DNA of 64,000 nt. Origin: Liopterus haemorrhoidalis (Eukaryota > Arthropoda > Insecta > Coleoptera > Dytiscidae). The notes beneath the pieces were generated by a model. The model did not search any database, had not been told where the DNA came from, and saw only the letters and a list, made by a program, of their open reading frames with translations. The stretch covers positions 35,370,301 through 35,434,300 of the forward strand of contig OZ020622.1 of NCBI GenBank assembly GCA_963971575.1, written 5' to 3'. Of this stretch, positions 31,301-40,419 are shown in pieces; the stretch's first letter is position 1, and each line of letters opens with the position of its first letter. The translations under genes were made by a program, and so were the position numbers.

Positions 31301-32049
31301 TTCGGAATATCCTCGTGAGAGAATGATTCTGCGAACTTGGTCCAATCTGCTTTCCGAAGAACCCACTGTGGCCAGCGGGATTCGGGTACAGTATTGAACA
31401 GAGGCCTTAAGAAGATTGGAAAGTGATCACTACCGCACAGGTCGTGATGCACGTCCCATTTGAACAACGGAGCGATGGCTCCTGAAACGACGCTAAGATC
31501 TATGGCACTGAATGTACCCGTTGCTGCACAGAAGTGCGTGGGTCTGCCGTCGTTCAAAAAGCTCAAACTCAAATCGTTCAACATAGTCTCCAGGTGACGT
31601 CCCCGTTGATCGTTCCGCACCGATCCCCAACATACATTGTAGGCGTTAAAATCGCCTAGTAGTATGAAGGGTGGTGGGAGTTGATCGATGATGTTCACGA
31701 CATCTCGGATGTCAGTTCGAACACCAGGGGGAAGGTAGATAGAACAAATCGTCACCTGGAGGGGAAGTGCAACACGAACTGCTACGACCTGCAACTCAGT
31801 GTCAATGTCTACAGGATCGTGGTACAATGTGTCTCTAACGAGAATTGCCACGCCGTCACATGATCTTGCCCCCGTAAGGAAATCCGTGCGAAACACGGAG
31901 TATCCTCGAGGAGAGAATGTGTCGGTTTCCGTGAAATTTGTTTCCTGCAGACAAACACACGAAGGCGCAAAATTGGAGAATAACAGTCGCAGTTCTTCGT
32001 AGCGCTGATATACACCGTTACAGTTCCACTGGATTAGTGGACCAGTCAT
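28354..32049 (-). CDS. LINE L2 ORF2: endonuclease, reverse transcriptase, RNase H
   Basis: 1231 codons, open, about 99% identical to L1 ORF2. Domain order and catalytic motifs are as in L1 (endonuclease GDFNAYN and SDHFPI, RT FVDD, RNase H TDGSKSG). Changes seen only here include FSNFAPS, RNDQRGRH, TVPESRW, HYGMIRN and, in the RNase H tail, GINGNEAADAGAK where L1 and L3 have GIKGNEAADAAAK. The last could affect RNase H but leaves the acidic residues intact. Confidence 0.93.
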   Translation of the reverse strand: MTGPLIQWNCNGVYQRYEELRLLFSNFAPSCVCLQETNFTETDTFSPRGYSVFRTDFLTGARSCDGVAILVRDTLYHDPVDIDTELQVVAVRVALPLQVTICSIYLPPGVRTDIRDVVNIIDQLPPPFILLGDFNAYNVCWGSVRNDQRGRHLETMLNDLSLSFLNDGRPTHFCAATGTFSAIDLSVVSGAIAPLFKWDVHHDLCGSDHFPIFLRPLFNTVPESRWPQWVLRKADWTKFAESFSHEDIPNLSVDEEVNHFTDSITSAAESSIPLSSTQPRRVPVPWWNEECDLALRERRHLFNTFRRCPTETNMIAFQRAKARAKRIVKESKRESWRKYVCTVTVATPVAKVWEKVRKISGLNTATAIAGLSVNGNVVTSAVEIANTLASNFAFNSSSEHYSPEFLTRKAGLESIPLNFFSRNDEVYNLLFSREELDSAMSKCKDSSPGPDAIHYGMIRNLPESSKSRLLNVYNRIWTEGKCPTKWKESHIIPIPKVGKDKHLPSSYRPISLTSCLCKLMERMISKRLIWFLESNDLLANTQCGFRRHRSTADHLVRLETAIRNAFVENKHLVAVFFDIEKAYDTAWIYGILRTLHSWGLRGRLMFFIKDFMSNRRFRVRIGNTLSQMFALDNGVPQGSILSVTLFLIAINGAASCIRLPVQSSIFVDDIGIFVAGQKTSTIERQLQLTINRLDTWATENGFKFSTSKTVCVHFSRKRGVHPNPTLTLNGAQLPFADTARFLGLVFDSRLSWRAHFLSVKKKCQKSLNLLRVLSHKTWGADRTVMLRLYRSLVRSKLDYGCLAYGSAKHQEIRILDTVHHTGVRLATGAFRTSPILSLLCEAGEPSLYNRRKILSLRYMAALSAKPDHPAYDPILQNRHTEIYDRKPRANRPFGLRTFDILGDIDFNMPEMASFVLCAVPPWTLPRPLVNLTLTRFDKDTTLPIEYQHELQRTLVPRFEDTVIFTDGSKSGTRVGCAFVVLNPRQQFQYRLHSITSVYTAELYAIFKALCFVSSEQSRSSVILTDSLSSLNSIQDPDPVHPLVLKIRLLLHNLNAQNVRVELFWIPGHVGINGNEAADAGAKAASRRPMIDVSFVFPDDAKSHLTHLVLDMWQHEWSRTQNVKLRQIKGDVKPWGSSCRINRREETAITRLRIGHCWWTHGHLLRGEESPVCETCNTDLSVLHILTECVQFEDVRERLGLCYDLSVALGDDRVLMDRLILFLRESNLLFYV

Positions 32050-33473
32050 TTTTGTTTAGGGGAGTTACCCCGCAACCTAATGATCTTTGGTTTACCCTTA
32101 GGTTGCGGGTCAACAGCCATTTTCTCGGCCACGGTTTCACTTGTTTGTCCAGGTGCCTTGGTGGACACACTGGACTCCTTTTTTGATTGTTTTGTTCTCA
32201 CTGGTATCCAGTGAGAACCAACGGGTCCCTTATCAGTCTCCTTTTCAGGAGCGACTGATGAAGGCTTTGTAGAAGCGACCATTCTCTGGTCGCTTCTCGT
32301 TTTTGGAGAAGACTGTGGGGTCTTCTCCTTAGGTGGTGGGGAGAACTGAGGTTGAGTGCGTTCTCCTATATGGGAGGGGGATTTATTCAGACCCGATCCC
32401 CCTGGTTGTGGGGTCTGAACATTGGTCTCTTGGACCGATTCCGCCACCTTTTCCGTGTCGGACTTTTGTGACGCAGCTGTCACTGACGTTTTTACTGTCG
32501 GACGAAGCACTGACTCCGTCTGAGTCTGGACACTGGCTGTCTTCTTTGCAGCTACTTGTGCGAAGGATTTCGCAAAAGTGACCGGCGCAGTCTCTTTATA
32601 CTTCTTCTTGGCGTCGAAATACGGTATTCTATCTTTCGTCTTGATGACCTGAATAGCCTTCTCTTCTAAGTACGTTGGGCAGTGGCGTGAAGTCGATGCA
32701 TGCGCACCTTTACAGTTCACGCAGTGTGCCGCGTTTGGACAGTTTTCAACTTCATGTTGATCCTGCCCGCAGTTGGCACAGATGGACTGCTTGCCACAAC
32801 GACTAGAGGTGTGACCATAACGCTGGCACTTGTAGCATCGCATCGGGTTGGGATAGTAGGGGCGAACGTTACAAACGTTGTACCCCACCTTAACCGATGC
32901 TGGACACCTAGTACCAGCGAAAGATACCACCATAGAAATAGAAGGCTTACCGTTTCGGGGGTTAAGTTTTCTACATTCAATGACACCTTGCGATGCCATT
33001 TCCTGCACAAACTCTTCCTCCGTAACATACGCAAGAACACGGTCTGTAACGACGCCTCGAGAAGTATTCAGTGCCTTATGTGGCTGTACCGAGATACGAT
33101 ACTCGCCAAATCCTTCGCATTTCTGAAGCGTTGAAGATGCCTCATTTTCTGCCTCAATTAACAATGTTCCATCCGACAGTTTTCTTACCGACCTAATACC
33201 AGTTGGACACGTTTTTCCCAGCGTTCGGGCAACAAAGAAGGGGGACATCTCTTTAAAAGATTTTCCCTCTTCTTGCACCTTCACGACAAGAAAACGAGGC
33301 ACTGGCGCACAAAACTCAACTGATCTGCTGTCTACCTTCTTGGGAGAAGGCCTTACACATCCCTCATCGGATGACTGAGCATCACGACGAGGTCTCTTGT
33401 TTGATTTTTTACGGAGTTTACTCTCAACCTTGGCGGAATTTAAAGAAAATTGATCCCTCCGGGTAGTCGCCAT
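32046..33473 (-). CDS. LINE L2 ORF1: Gag-like RNA-binding protein
   Basis: 475 codons, open; differs from L1 ORF1 at only about six residues (for example KKVDSRS, AENEAS, DRVLAY). Three zinc knuckles are intact. The stop overlaps the ORF2 start as ATGA. The 5' UTR runs from 33474 to 34175. Confidence 0.92.
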   Translation of the reverse strand: MATTRRDQFSLNSAKVESKLRKKSNKRPRRDAQSSDEGCVRPSPKKVDSRSVEFCAPVPRFLVVKVQEEGKSFKEMSPFFVARTLGKTCPTGIRSVRKLSDGTLLIEAENEASSTLQKCEGFGEYRISVQPHKALNTSRGVVTDRVLAYVTEEEFVQEMASQGVIECRKLNPRNGKPSISMVVSFAGTRCPASVKVGYNVCNVRPYYPNPMRCYKCQRYGHTSSRCGKQSICANCGQDQHEVENCPNAAHCVNCKGAHASTSRHCPTYLEEKAIQVIKTKDRIPYFDAKKKYKETAPVTFAKSFAQVAAKKTASVQTQTESVLRPTVKTSVTAASQKSDTEKVAESVQETNVQTPQPGGSGLNKSPSHIGERTQPQFSPPPKEKTPQSSPKTRSDQRMVASTKPSSVAPEKETDKGPVGSHWIPVRTKQSKKESSVSTKAPGQTSETVAEKMAVDPQPKGKPKIIRLRGNSPKQK

Positions 33474-34189
33474 ACCCGTATACTAAGTTTCATCACCCTG
33501 CCATGCCCACCCACCAGGGAGCCCCACACAGGGGACGTTGGCCGCAAACCGGCTCATTGCGCCAGGCATGTCAGGATGATATAGCATCGGAGGAAGTAGT
33601 CACGGGCTGCTCGACCCGCTCGAGAACCAGTAGTAGCCAACTCTGGAACCGGGCGAGCTGCATCCGCTCCCACAGACCCCCGAATACTTGTCTAGTGGCA
33701 CGGCATTACCCCGGCATCCACGATCCAGTAGTGGAGCCACTCTATTCATGAACCGTGACACCAGCCGATTGACTGAGCTGACCAGACTCAGCCTCCCGTT
33801 TTACCGAATCCGAGGCCAAAGAAGGCGTGTTGGGATCGTACTGTCCGCGGGCAGCAGTCTCCCTCAACCGACCAGGACCCTCTTCTCCTGCGTTACGGGT
33901 CTCCACGCACGGCAAACACGTGGGTAGGAATTTAAGTGGGAGATCAAAGAGACAACAGATAAGCCTATTCCCACAATCGGCTTCTCTGAACTGTCTCCTC
34001 CCAAATGATATGTGATTCAGGGTACGTGGGATCATCAGGCCCAAAAGCTCTTTATGGTCAGGTGATGCGACCATTATGAACTTCCCTTGCGTGATTGAGG
34101 GTACGCGGGATCATCAGGCCCGAAAGCTCGACAAATGGCCAGGTGTTATGGCCATTATGAACTTCCCCTGCGGGGTCATCGTCCTATCA

Positions 34190-35834
34190 CACTGATGATA
34201 GTGACTCTGATAGCCGATCATCCATCGATCGGTTTAACGTTCCGTTTTCGGGTCGATCTTCGGTGGACTCTGACGTGCTCATTAATGAGCACGTAGATGC
34301 CGCCTTCTCGTCTTCTGAGGAGAGCGACATGGACGTCCACCAGGATAGTTCCGTAAAGCGTCTTAGATCGGACTCATCCACCGTCTCCGCGGGCTCGATT
34401 GCGTCAGTAAAACGACCCAAGCGGGTTCAGGAGACAGTATCACGTGTCGAAAATGTTCAGGCCTCGGCTATGAACATTGACACTCCAGCTCCGGCCAAGT
34501 CAGGCCCCGCTAATGAGAGTAAACCTCCCACGGTTACTCTCACTAGCCGGCAACATTACATGCTGCTCAGAAGCAGGTGTGACCAATCGGGGGTCACCAT
34601 TCTGAGCGCAAAGAATCGCGTGTCAGGCATAGTGTTGCAAACAAACACTATTGCGAATTATCGCAATCTGACGCGCATTCTTGCTGACCTTCGCGCTGAC
34701 AAGGGCCTGAAGGACGTTGAGTACAACGTTCTTCCGCTCAAGTCGGATCAACCGCTTAGGGTTGTCATCAGAGGGCTTCCCGTGGAAATCCCTCTTGAAG
34801 ACGTGAAGCAAGAGCTTATCGTTCTTGGGCACCGACCTTCAAAAATCTCTAGGCTCTACAAAGGGCCTATTGATGCTCGCCGTGAGATGCCTCTCATTCT
34901 TGTTGAGGTAGCTCGTGGTAACACCGGAATCTACAATATAGCTTCACTGCTATATTTCAAAGTTTCCGTTGAGAAGAAGAGGAGGATCGACGGAATTAAG
35001 CAGTGTTTCAACTGCCAGGGGCTGTACCACACCGCTGGCGATTGTCATTCAAAACCGCGCTGCTCGTGGTGCAGCGGTGAACACGCGTCACAGCAGTGTC
35101 CCAGCAAGGCTGAAAAGCCTTGCTGTGTGAACTGCAAGGCGCGCAACGCCCCTGCTGAACATCCCGCCGGTTCTCGCATGTGCCCGTCACGTGCTTCTAC
35201 TAGACGGCCCAACGACAACAGACAGAGGAGGACAGCTCCACGTCCGAGCTACGTTCCTGCTCCTGCTCCAGCGGTATCAGCATGGAAAAAGCCGTTGCCA
35301 TACGTGGCAATGGCTAAAGCGACACCTGTTGCTACCCCTTCCCCAGCGGTGGTTTCTCAACCTGAACCACCAACGCCTACTCGCACCACTGCGACTGTTA
35401 TTCCTGAATCAGGAACAGACGCAGACGGTTTTAAGAAACAGAGGAAGCGGAGGAGGAGGAATCGTGCGGCTCAGTCCGCACCCGTTCCCCCTCCGTCTGC
35501 CGCCCCTCCGAACAGGCCCAAAGAGGCAACCGTTCGTCGACAGGCGACTCAGGCACAGAGGCAACCTGCCAAGACCTCACCACTCCCGGTGAGACCAGCG
35601 GTACGCTCTGAGAGGGGTGTGCTACCGCGTCAGGCGGTAGTGGCATCCCCACCGCAGTCCTTCCCTCAGACTCCCCTCCTTAATTTCGAAGACTCCTTCC
35701 AGACTCTTCAGCAGCTACTTAATCAAGCGGCTTCATTGCTGAGCAATGCCGCTCTGATAATTAGCCAGCTGTCGAGTCAGCCTGCCTTCTGGGCCCCCAC
35801 TGTTAACACCAACAATGGCCGACACCAGAAGTAA
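34190..35834 (+). pseudogene. Jockey ORF1, 3' part with zinc knuckles
   Basis: Continues ORF1 after L2: an acidic/Ser-rich segment with VKRPKRVQ, then a region typical of Jockey Gag (YMLLRSRCDQSGVTI, NYRNLTRILADLRADKGLKDVEYNVLPL, VVIRGLPVEIPLEDVKQEL). This corresponds to the PRE_C2HC-type domain. Zinc knuckles follow: CFNCQGLYHTAGDC, CSWCSGEHASQQC and CVNCKARNAPAEH. The tail is Pro-rich. The protein packages the retrotransposon RNA. It ends with TAA at 35832-35834, overlapping the ORF2 start by 20 bp. Confidence 0.88.
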
Positions 35835-38508
35835 GACGCGCCCTTCTTCTCTCGCCATCTGCGCATGGAACGCAGATGGTCTCAGTCCCAAGAGAGACCA
35901 GCTGGAATTGTTCGCCAGCGAGCATAACATTGACGTCATTTTAGTCAATGAGACATTTTTGAAGCCAGCTGATAGTGTTAAAATACAAAACTATCACTGC
36001 TACAGAAATGATAGGCTTACTGGCCCTATGGGCGGTACTGCCATTTTCGTCCGGTGCAGCATTGAACACTGTCAAGCTCCAGACCCTTCGCTACATAAGC
36101 TTGAAGCTACCACCATCCAAGTTACCACTAACTTAGGACCGGTGTGGCTGACAGCTGCGTATAAACAACCCAAGAATGAACTGGACCCCGCTGACTTCGT
36201 CAAACTTTTAGACCGTCGCGGCCCAGTTATTATTGGGGGTGATCTCAACTCCAAACATATGTCTTGGAACAGTAGGAGAAAAAATAAAAGTGGTCGAATT
36301 CTGAGGGAATTTGCCGACAGCAAAGGGGTGAATGTCCTGGCCCCAAAGGACCCGACTCACTACCCGCGCGTAGCCGGACACATTCCTGATGTGATAGACG
36401 TCTTTGTCACTAAAGACGTCCGTCAACAGACTGAAGTGTTCACACTCTCTGAGATGAGCTCTAATCACAATCCTGTGATTATGCATCTGAACGGTTCCTC
36501 GGACCATACTGGAGAAGTAACTCTCTCCAAAACGCACTGGCCATCCTTCACAAGACTGGTAGAGGAGCGAATTGACTGTTGCATGTCAATCGCATCCACT
36601 GATCAGCTTGATTCGGCTGTTGATACTTTTGTCAACACGTTGAAGAATGCTGTGAAGGAAGCTACCATCCGGAGAACCATCAAATCTCCGGCTAAGCCAC
36701 TGCCCATGCATATTTGGTCTCTCATTCAGGATCGGAATCGCTCTCGCCGATGGTGGCAGCGATTCAGAGATCCGGTCGACAAGACTGAAATGAACAGACT
36801 CGATCGGGAAGTCCGTCAAGCCCTGGCGGATTACCGGAATGAGCGGCGGTCTAGTGTCCTAGAACAATTGTCTCCGGACGATTGCTCGCTATGGAGGATG
36901 TCCAAGGCACTAGGGAGGAAACGAGCTCGTATTCCTCCTATAGTTACTGCCAATAGGAAGGTCTACGACCGGAAAGGCAAATCTGAGGCATTCGCTGACA
37001 GTTTGCAGACCCAATGCAGTCCAAACGAGGACGTTTTAGATCGAGATTTTGTACTGGAGGTAGGTGAAAAACTTCATTCTCTTGCAGAGGAAGTTTTCAT
37101 ACCGGACGAACACGATTTCGTCAGCCCAGTACAGATCTCGGAGATCATCAAGAGGCTCAAAGTGCGTAAGGCACCTGGACCTGATGGCATTACCAACCAG
37201 ATGATAAAACATCTGGACAGGAAAGCTCTCGTAGCGCTGACGAACATCTTCAATGCGGCTCTGAGACTGTGTCATTTTCCACGGGTGTGGAAAAAGACAG
37301 ACGTCGTCCTCATCCCTAAACCAGAACATGACCGATCGCTGGCTAAGAGCTATCGGCCGATAAGTCTCCTATCTTGCCTCGGCAAGATACTAGAGAAGCT
37401 GATTCTGATCAGACTCCAGGAGCACACCGATGCTAATAATCTTCTTCCTGATGAACAGCATGGATTCCGTAGCGGACATTCTACAGTCCATCAGCTCGTG
37501 CGTGTCACTGAGTTGATTACAGACGGATTCAACAAAAATCAGTCTGCCGGTGCAGTCTTTGTAGACGTCTCCAAGGCGTTCGACCGCGTTTGGCACGCGG
37601 GCCTTGTCTACAAGCTGCACTGCGCTGATTTCTCTCCATCTCTCATCAGGATGATCGCCTCTTATCTCACTTCCAGAGAATTAAGAGCGAAGGTGGAGGA
37701 TGTGTATTCATCGTGGCGGCCAGTCGAGGCTGGCGTCCCCCAGGGCTCTTTGCTGTCGCCTTTGTTATTCTCTCTTTACACGAATGACATGCCGACGGCT
37801 GAGGGAACAGTTAAATGTCAATATGCTGATGACACAGCATATCTTGCAAGATCTTTAGGTCCAGCACTGATCACTCGAAGACTCCAGCAGGCCTGCGAGA
37901 GTCTCGAACACTGGTGTACGCGATGGCGCGTCGCCGTTAACGGTGCGAAATCTAAAGCCATGTTCTTCTCCATGAAAAAGAGAATTCCGTCGGGTACGGT
38001 TAAACTCTTTAGAGAAGACATTCCTTGGTGTGATAGTGTCAAATATTTAGGGCTAATATTTGACCCTAGATTGACTTGGAAGAAGAATTTCTCTTACTCC
38101 ATAGCCAAAGCCTCTCGTGCCAAAGGAATGCTCTCTCCGCTTCTATGCAAGAAGAGTTCCCTCAGCATCTCTAACAAGACACGGATCTACAAATCCGTGA
38201 TTCGACCTGTCTTGACCTACGCTTCTAGCGTCTGGGCTTATGCCAGCACTGCTCAGTTAAAGCGGTTGCAGACATTCCAGAACAAGTGTCTGCGGCAAAT
38301 CTCTGCCGCTCCTTGGTTCATACGGAATGATGACATAAGTCGAGAACTGGGTGTACCGAGCTTGAATGAGTTTTTCTGCGCTAGAGCGGAGAAATTCTTT
38401 CAGAAAGCAGAAGATCACGCAAATGCTACTATAGCATCTGCGGTTGACTACGATCCAGCCCTAGTATGGAAGTATCGAAGGCCTCGATGCTTCCTTAAGG
38501 ACATCTAA
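35815..38508 (+). CDS. Jockey ORF2: endonuclease and reverse transcriptase
   Basis: 897 codons, uninterrupted. Residues ~10-225: EEP endonuclease (CAWNADGLSPKRDQLELF, NETFLKP, GGDLNSKHMSWNS, SSNHNPVIM). Residues ~440-740: RT (SYRPISLLSCLGKILEKL, FVDVSKAFDRVWHAGL, AGVPQGSLLSPLLFSLY, catalytic QYADD near residue 670, KYLGLIFDPRLTW). There is no RNase H, as expected for the Jockey clade. ATG at 35815 lies inside the end of ORF1 in the +1 frame. ORF2 is intact but its ORF1 is interrupted, so this copy would depend on ORF1 protein from elsewhere. Confidence 0.93.
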   Translation: MADTRSKTRPSSLAICAWNADGLSPKRDQLELFASEHNIDVILVNETFLKPADSVKIQNYHCYRNDRLTGPMGGTAIFVRCSIEHCQAPDPSLHKLEATTIQVTTNLGPVWLTAAYKQPKNELDPADFVKLLDRRGPVIIGGDLNSKHMSWNSRRKNKSGRILREFADSKGVNVLAPKDPTHYPRVAGHIPDVIDVFVTKDVRQQTEVFTLSEMSSNHNPVIMHLNGSSDHTGEVTLSKTHWPSFTRLVEERIDCCMSIASTDQLDSAVDTFVNTLKNAVKEATIRRTIKSPAKPLPMHIWSLIQDRNRSRRWWQRFRDPVDKTEMNRLDREVRQALADYRNERRSSVLEQLSPDDCSLWRMSKALGRKRARIPPIVTANRKVYDRKGKSEAFADSLQTQCSPNEDVLDRDFVLEVGEKLHSLAEEVFIPDEHDFVSPVQISEIIKRLKVRKAPGPDGITNQMIKHLDRKALVALTNIFNAALRLCHFPRVWKKTDVVLIPKPEHDRSLAKSYRPISLLSCLGKILEKLILIRLQEHTDANNLLPDEQHGFRSGHSTVHQLVRVTELITDGFNKNQSAGAVFVDVSKAFDRVWHAGLVYKLHCADFSPSLIRMIASYLTSRELRAKVEDVYSSWRPVEAGVPQGSLLSPLLFSLYTNDMPTAEGTVKCQYADDTAYLARSLGPALITRRLQQACESLEHWCTRWRVAVNGAKSKAMFFSMKKRIPSGTVKLFREDIPWCDSVKYLGLIFDPRLTWKKNFSYSIAKASRAKGMLSPLLCKKSSLSISNKTRIYKSVIRPVLTYASSVWAYASTAQLKRLQTFQNKCLRQISAAPWFIRNDDISRELGVPSLNEFFCARAEKFFQKAEDHANATIASAVDYDPALVWKYRRPRCFLKDI

Positions 38509-38705
38509 GCACGACTTAGCACCACAGGCCTGAGGATCAGGCCAACCCTAATATCATCAAACACCGCAAGACACGTGTTGAGGGCTTCAGCCCGGTACAC
38601 ATCCAGAGGTAAGACTAGGTTCCGCAGAGCTACGGTCGCTTCTCGGCAGCCGAAGTAACAACATCTAATAACTAACTAACCAACGATCAACTCGTCGCTT
38701 CACCG

Positions 38706-38937
38706 GCATCGCTTCCAGGCGGCGCTCGAGACTACGACGGCATCGCTTCCAGGCGGCGCTCGTGTCTACGACGGCATCGCTACAAGGCGGCGCTCCAGTC
38801 TACGACGGCATCGCTACAAGGCGGCGCTCCAGTCTACGACGGCATCGCTACAAGGCGGCGCTCCAGTCTCCGACGGCATCGCTTCCAGGCGGCGCTCCAG
38901 TCTACGACGGCATCGCTTCTCGGCGGCGCTAGGTATC
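38706..38937. repeat. 34-bp minisatellite of T3
   Basis: About seven copies of GGCATCGCTTCCAGGCGGCG + CTCCAGTCTACGAC with variants (CTTCC/CTACA). It sits upstream of the proline-rich exon, the same relative place as the unrelated 58-bp array of T2. Confidence 0.9.
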
Positions 38938-38999
38938 GCTCCTCCACACTCACTGCCAGGCAGGTGTTCCCGCCTCCATTTTATTATTCCTAATATTAA

Positions 39000-40112
39000 C
39001 GGGACAACGGCAACATCCTGGCTGGCCGCAGAGGACTGGCCAGGGACAAATACAATGCGAGACAGGCGCTCCTTCGTCGTCGCCGGCTTATCCCTGTAGA
39101 TGTCGCAAAACCTTATTCCACCATTTCACGGAGCTACCAGCGCTACCTGCTGCGCCATGGCGATCCTCGCGCTCGGTGTTTCACTCCGCCACCATCACCG
39201 AGGCGTCTATCATCGATAGCTACCGCCCCCGCTCATCGGAACGGCACCCAGAGGGTTCCGAATCCCAAAGCAGCGTGCTCCAAGGCGTCACCTGCTCGTC
39301 CGGCACTACCGCCCCCGGTCCAGTCAACTGCCGCTCCCAGCAACAGTTGCCGCCCCCGGGCGGAAAAATCAAGGAAAGACGGCCCTGAGTCTGTGGCTGC
39401 CTTCCCGGTCTTGTCACCGCCTCCGCCGCCGCCCACAACCGTTCCGGCAGCGCCAGGGACCCGTCCGGCACCAGAGGAACATCGGGCTACATCATTCCCA
39501 GCCGTAGCTGTTCAGAATAGGTTGCCGCCCCCAACTCCGGTACCTGCCGCCCCCGGACCAAAAAGCCATATCGGGGCTCAAACTAACCGCCTCGCTGGTC
39601 CGATTAAGAGGACGGTGCTAACAACTATACAACCGCCTCCAGCAAGATCTTTCGCCGCTCCCGCGGCCAGAAGGAGGCCTAAACGTAAGATTCGGCCCGT
39701 GCAAGGCCCCCTCATCGGCCTCTGCGCCAATTCATCGCACCAAAAAACACCGCCGCCGCCCACTAGGAGCCGCCCAACCACCCCCGACGTCGCCAGTCTT
39801 GTGAGCGCTCGTTATAACGAGCTTTTCGGCCCGGAGACGCCGCCATCTACCCCACAGCCCAAGAAAAGACCTGCTAGCCTCGCGCCCGCGGCCGATACCT
39901 CGCCAGAGCGACTAGTACTCGAGCTGTTCGGGCCCATAACGCCGTCTCCACCGCCAGCCCGATAACGCGCACGGACTCCGACGCCGACATCTCCTCTCTC
40001 ACTATCCCCGATCCGCACCCCCTCTTTCCCTGTCACCCCCGACATCCATCCGGTCAGAAGTCCGATTCCCAAGACGCGGAATTGCCTCTCAAAGAAGCGT
40101 CTGGACTTCTGA
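39000..40112 (+). pseudogene. Proline-rich 'ELFGP' protein of T3 with one nonsense codon
   Basis: The frame is open from 39000: ILAGRRGLARDKYNARQ, SRSYQRYLLRHGDPRARCF, then a long Pro/Ala-rich region, YNELFGPETPPSTP and a second VLELFGPITPSPPP. TAA at 39963 interrupts it. The same frame continues through RTPTPTSPLSLSPIR to a conserved KKRLDF-stop at 40110-40112, aligned with the ends of T1 and T2, so the TAA is probably a mutation. AATAAA follows at about 40222, then TTTTTCAG (about 40286) and a GC-rich terminal block. No ATG begins the exon; splicing from a leader after the 27153 donor is plausible. Function unknown. Confidence 0.55.
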
Positions 40113-40419
40113 ACCACTTATATATATATTTCTTATTGCTATGTTCATACAAATTTTATACCTATATAACATGCCATATTTCAATAATTTATTTACAATA
40201 TTGTTTGATTTTATTTTTATAATAAACAATTAATATTCACTGTTTGTCTTTCTTCACTACCTTGGGGAATTCACGTTCTTTTTCAGGCGATTAGTGGTCG
40301 TGACTCCTCAAGTCACAGAGGACATTCTACGACCCAGCTCGTGAGCTAGCCTGGGTATTGTGTTCAGGGATAGTGGCCTGAGGTCCTCGACCGAGGGACA
40401 TTACCTCCTGCAACAAGCC

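Larger units (their letters stand above)
28029..34175 (-). mobile_element. Full-length I-superfamily LINE, copy L2
   Basis: 6147 bp with 14-bp target duplication TCATCGTCCTATCA at 28015-28028 and 34176-34189, inside Jockey ORF1. Same layout as L1, including both 5' monomers and both 3' hairpins (second hairpin about 28238-28261). Confidence 0.95.
27218..38680 (+). mobile_element. Jockey-clade LINE, interrupted by L2
   Basis: Flanked by CAACGATC at 27210-27217 and 38681-38688 (8-bp candidate target duplication). Sense order: short 5' UTR, ORF1 (split by L2), ORF2, a 170-bp 3' UTR and a CTAATAACTAACTAAC tail. Subtracting L2 and one duplication gives about 5.3 kb, a full-length element of normal Jockey size. 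Confidence 0.8.
26804..40415 (+). mobile_element. T unit copy T3, carrying the Jockey element and L2
   Basis: Candidate 5' end TGTTACCGCAG at 26804 and 3' end CTGCAACA at 40415, flanked by AGCC (26800-26803) and AGCC (40416-40419), a possible 4-bp duplication. Inside: TATA box 27020, splice-donor-like CGGTGAGT at 27151, the Jockey insertion 27218-38680, a 34-bp minisatellite, the proline-rich exon, AATAAA and a GC-rich terminal block. Without the Jockey and its duplication the unit is about 2.14 kb. The interruption of the P-like element is certain; the exact termini are a proposal. Confidence 0.5.

Noticed and set aside
26804..40415. T3 as a full LTR retrotransposon with TG...CA ends
   Set aside because: The sequence after the 5' end does not recur before the 3' end, so there are no two LTRs, and no gag-pol other than the nested LINEs is present.
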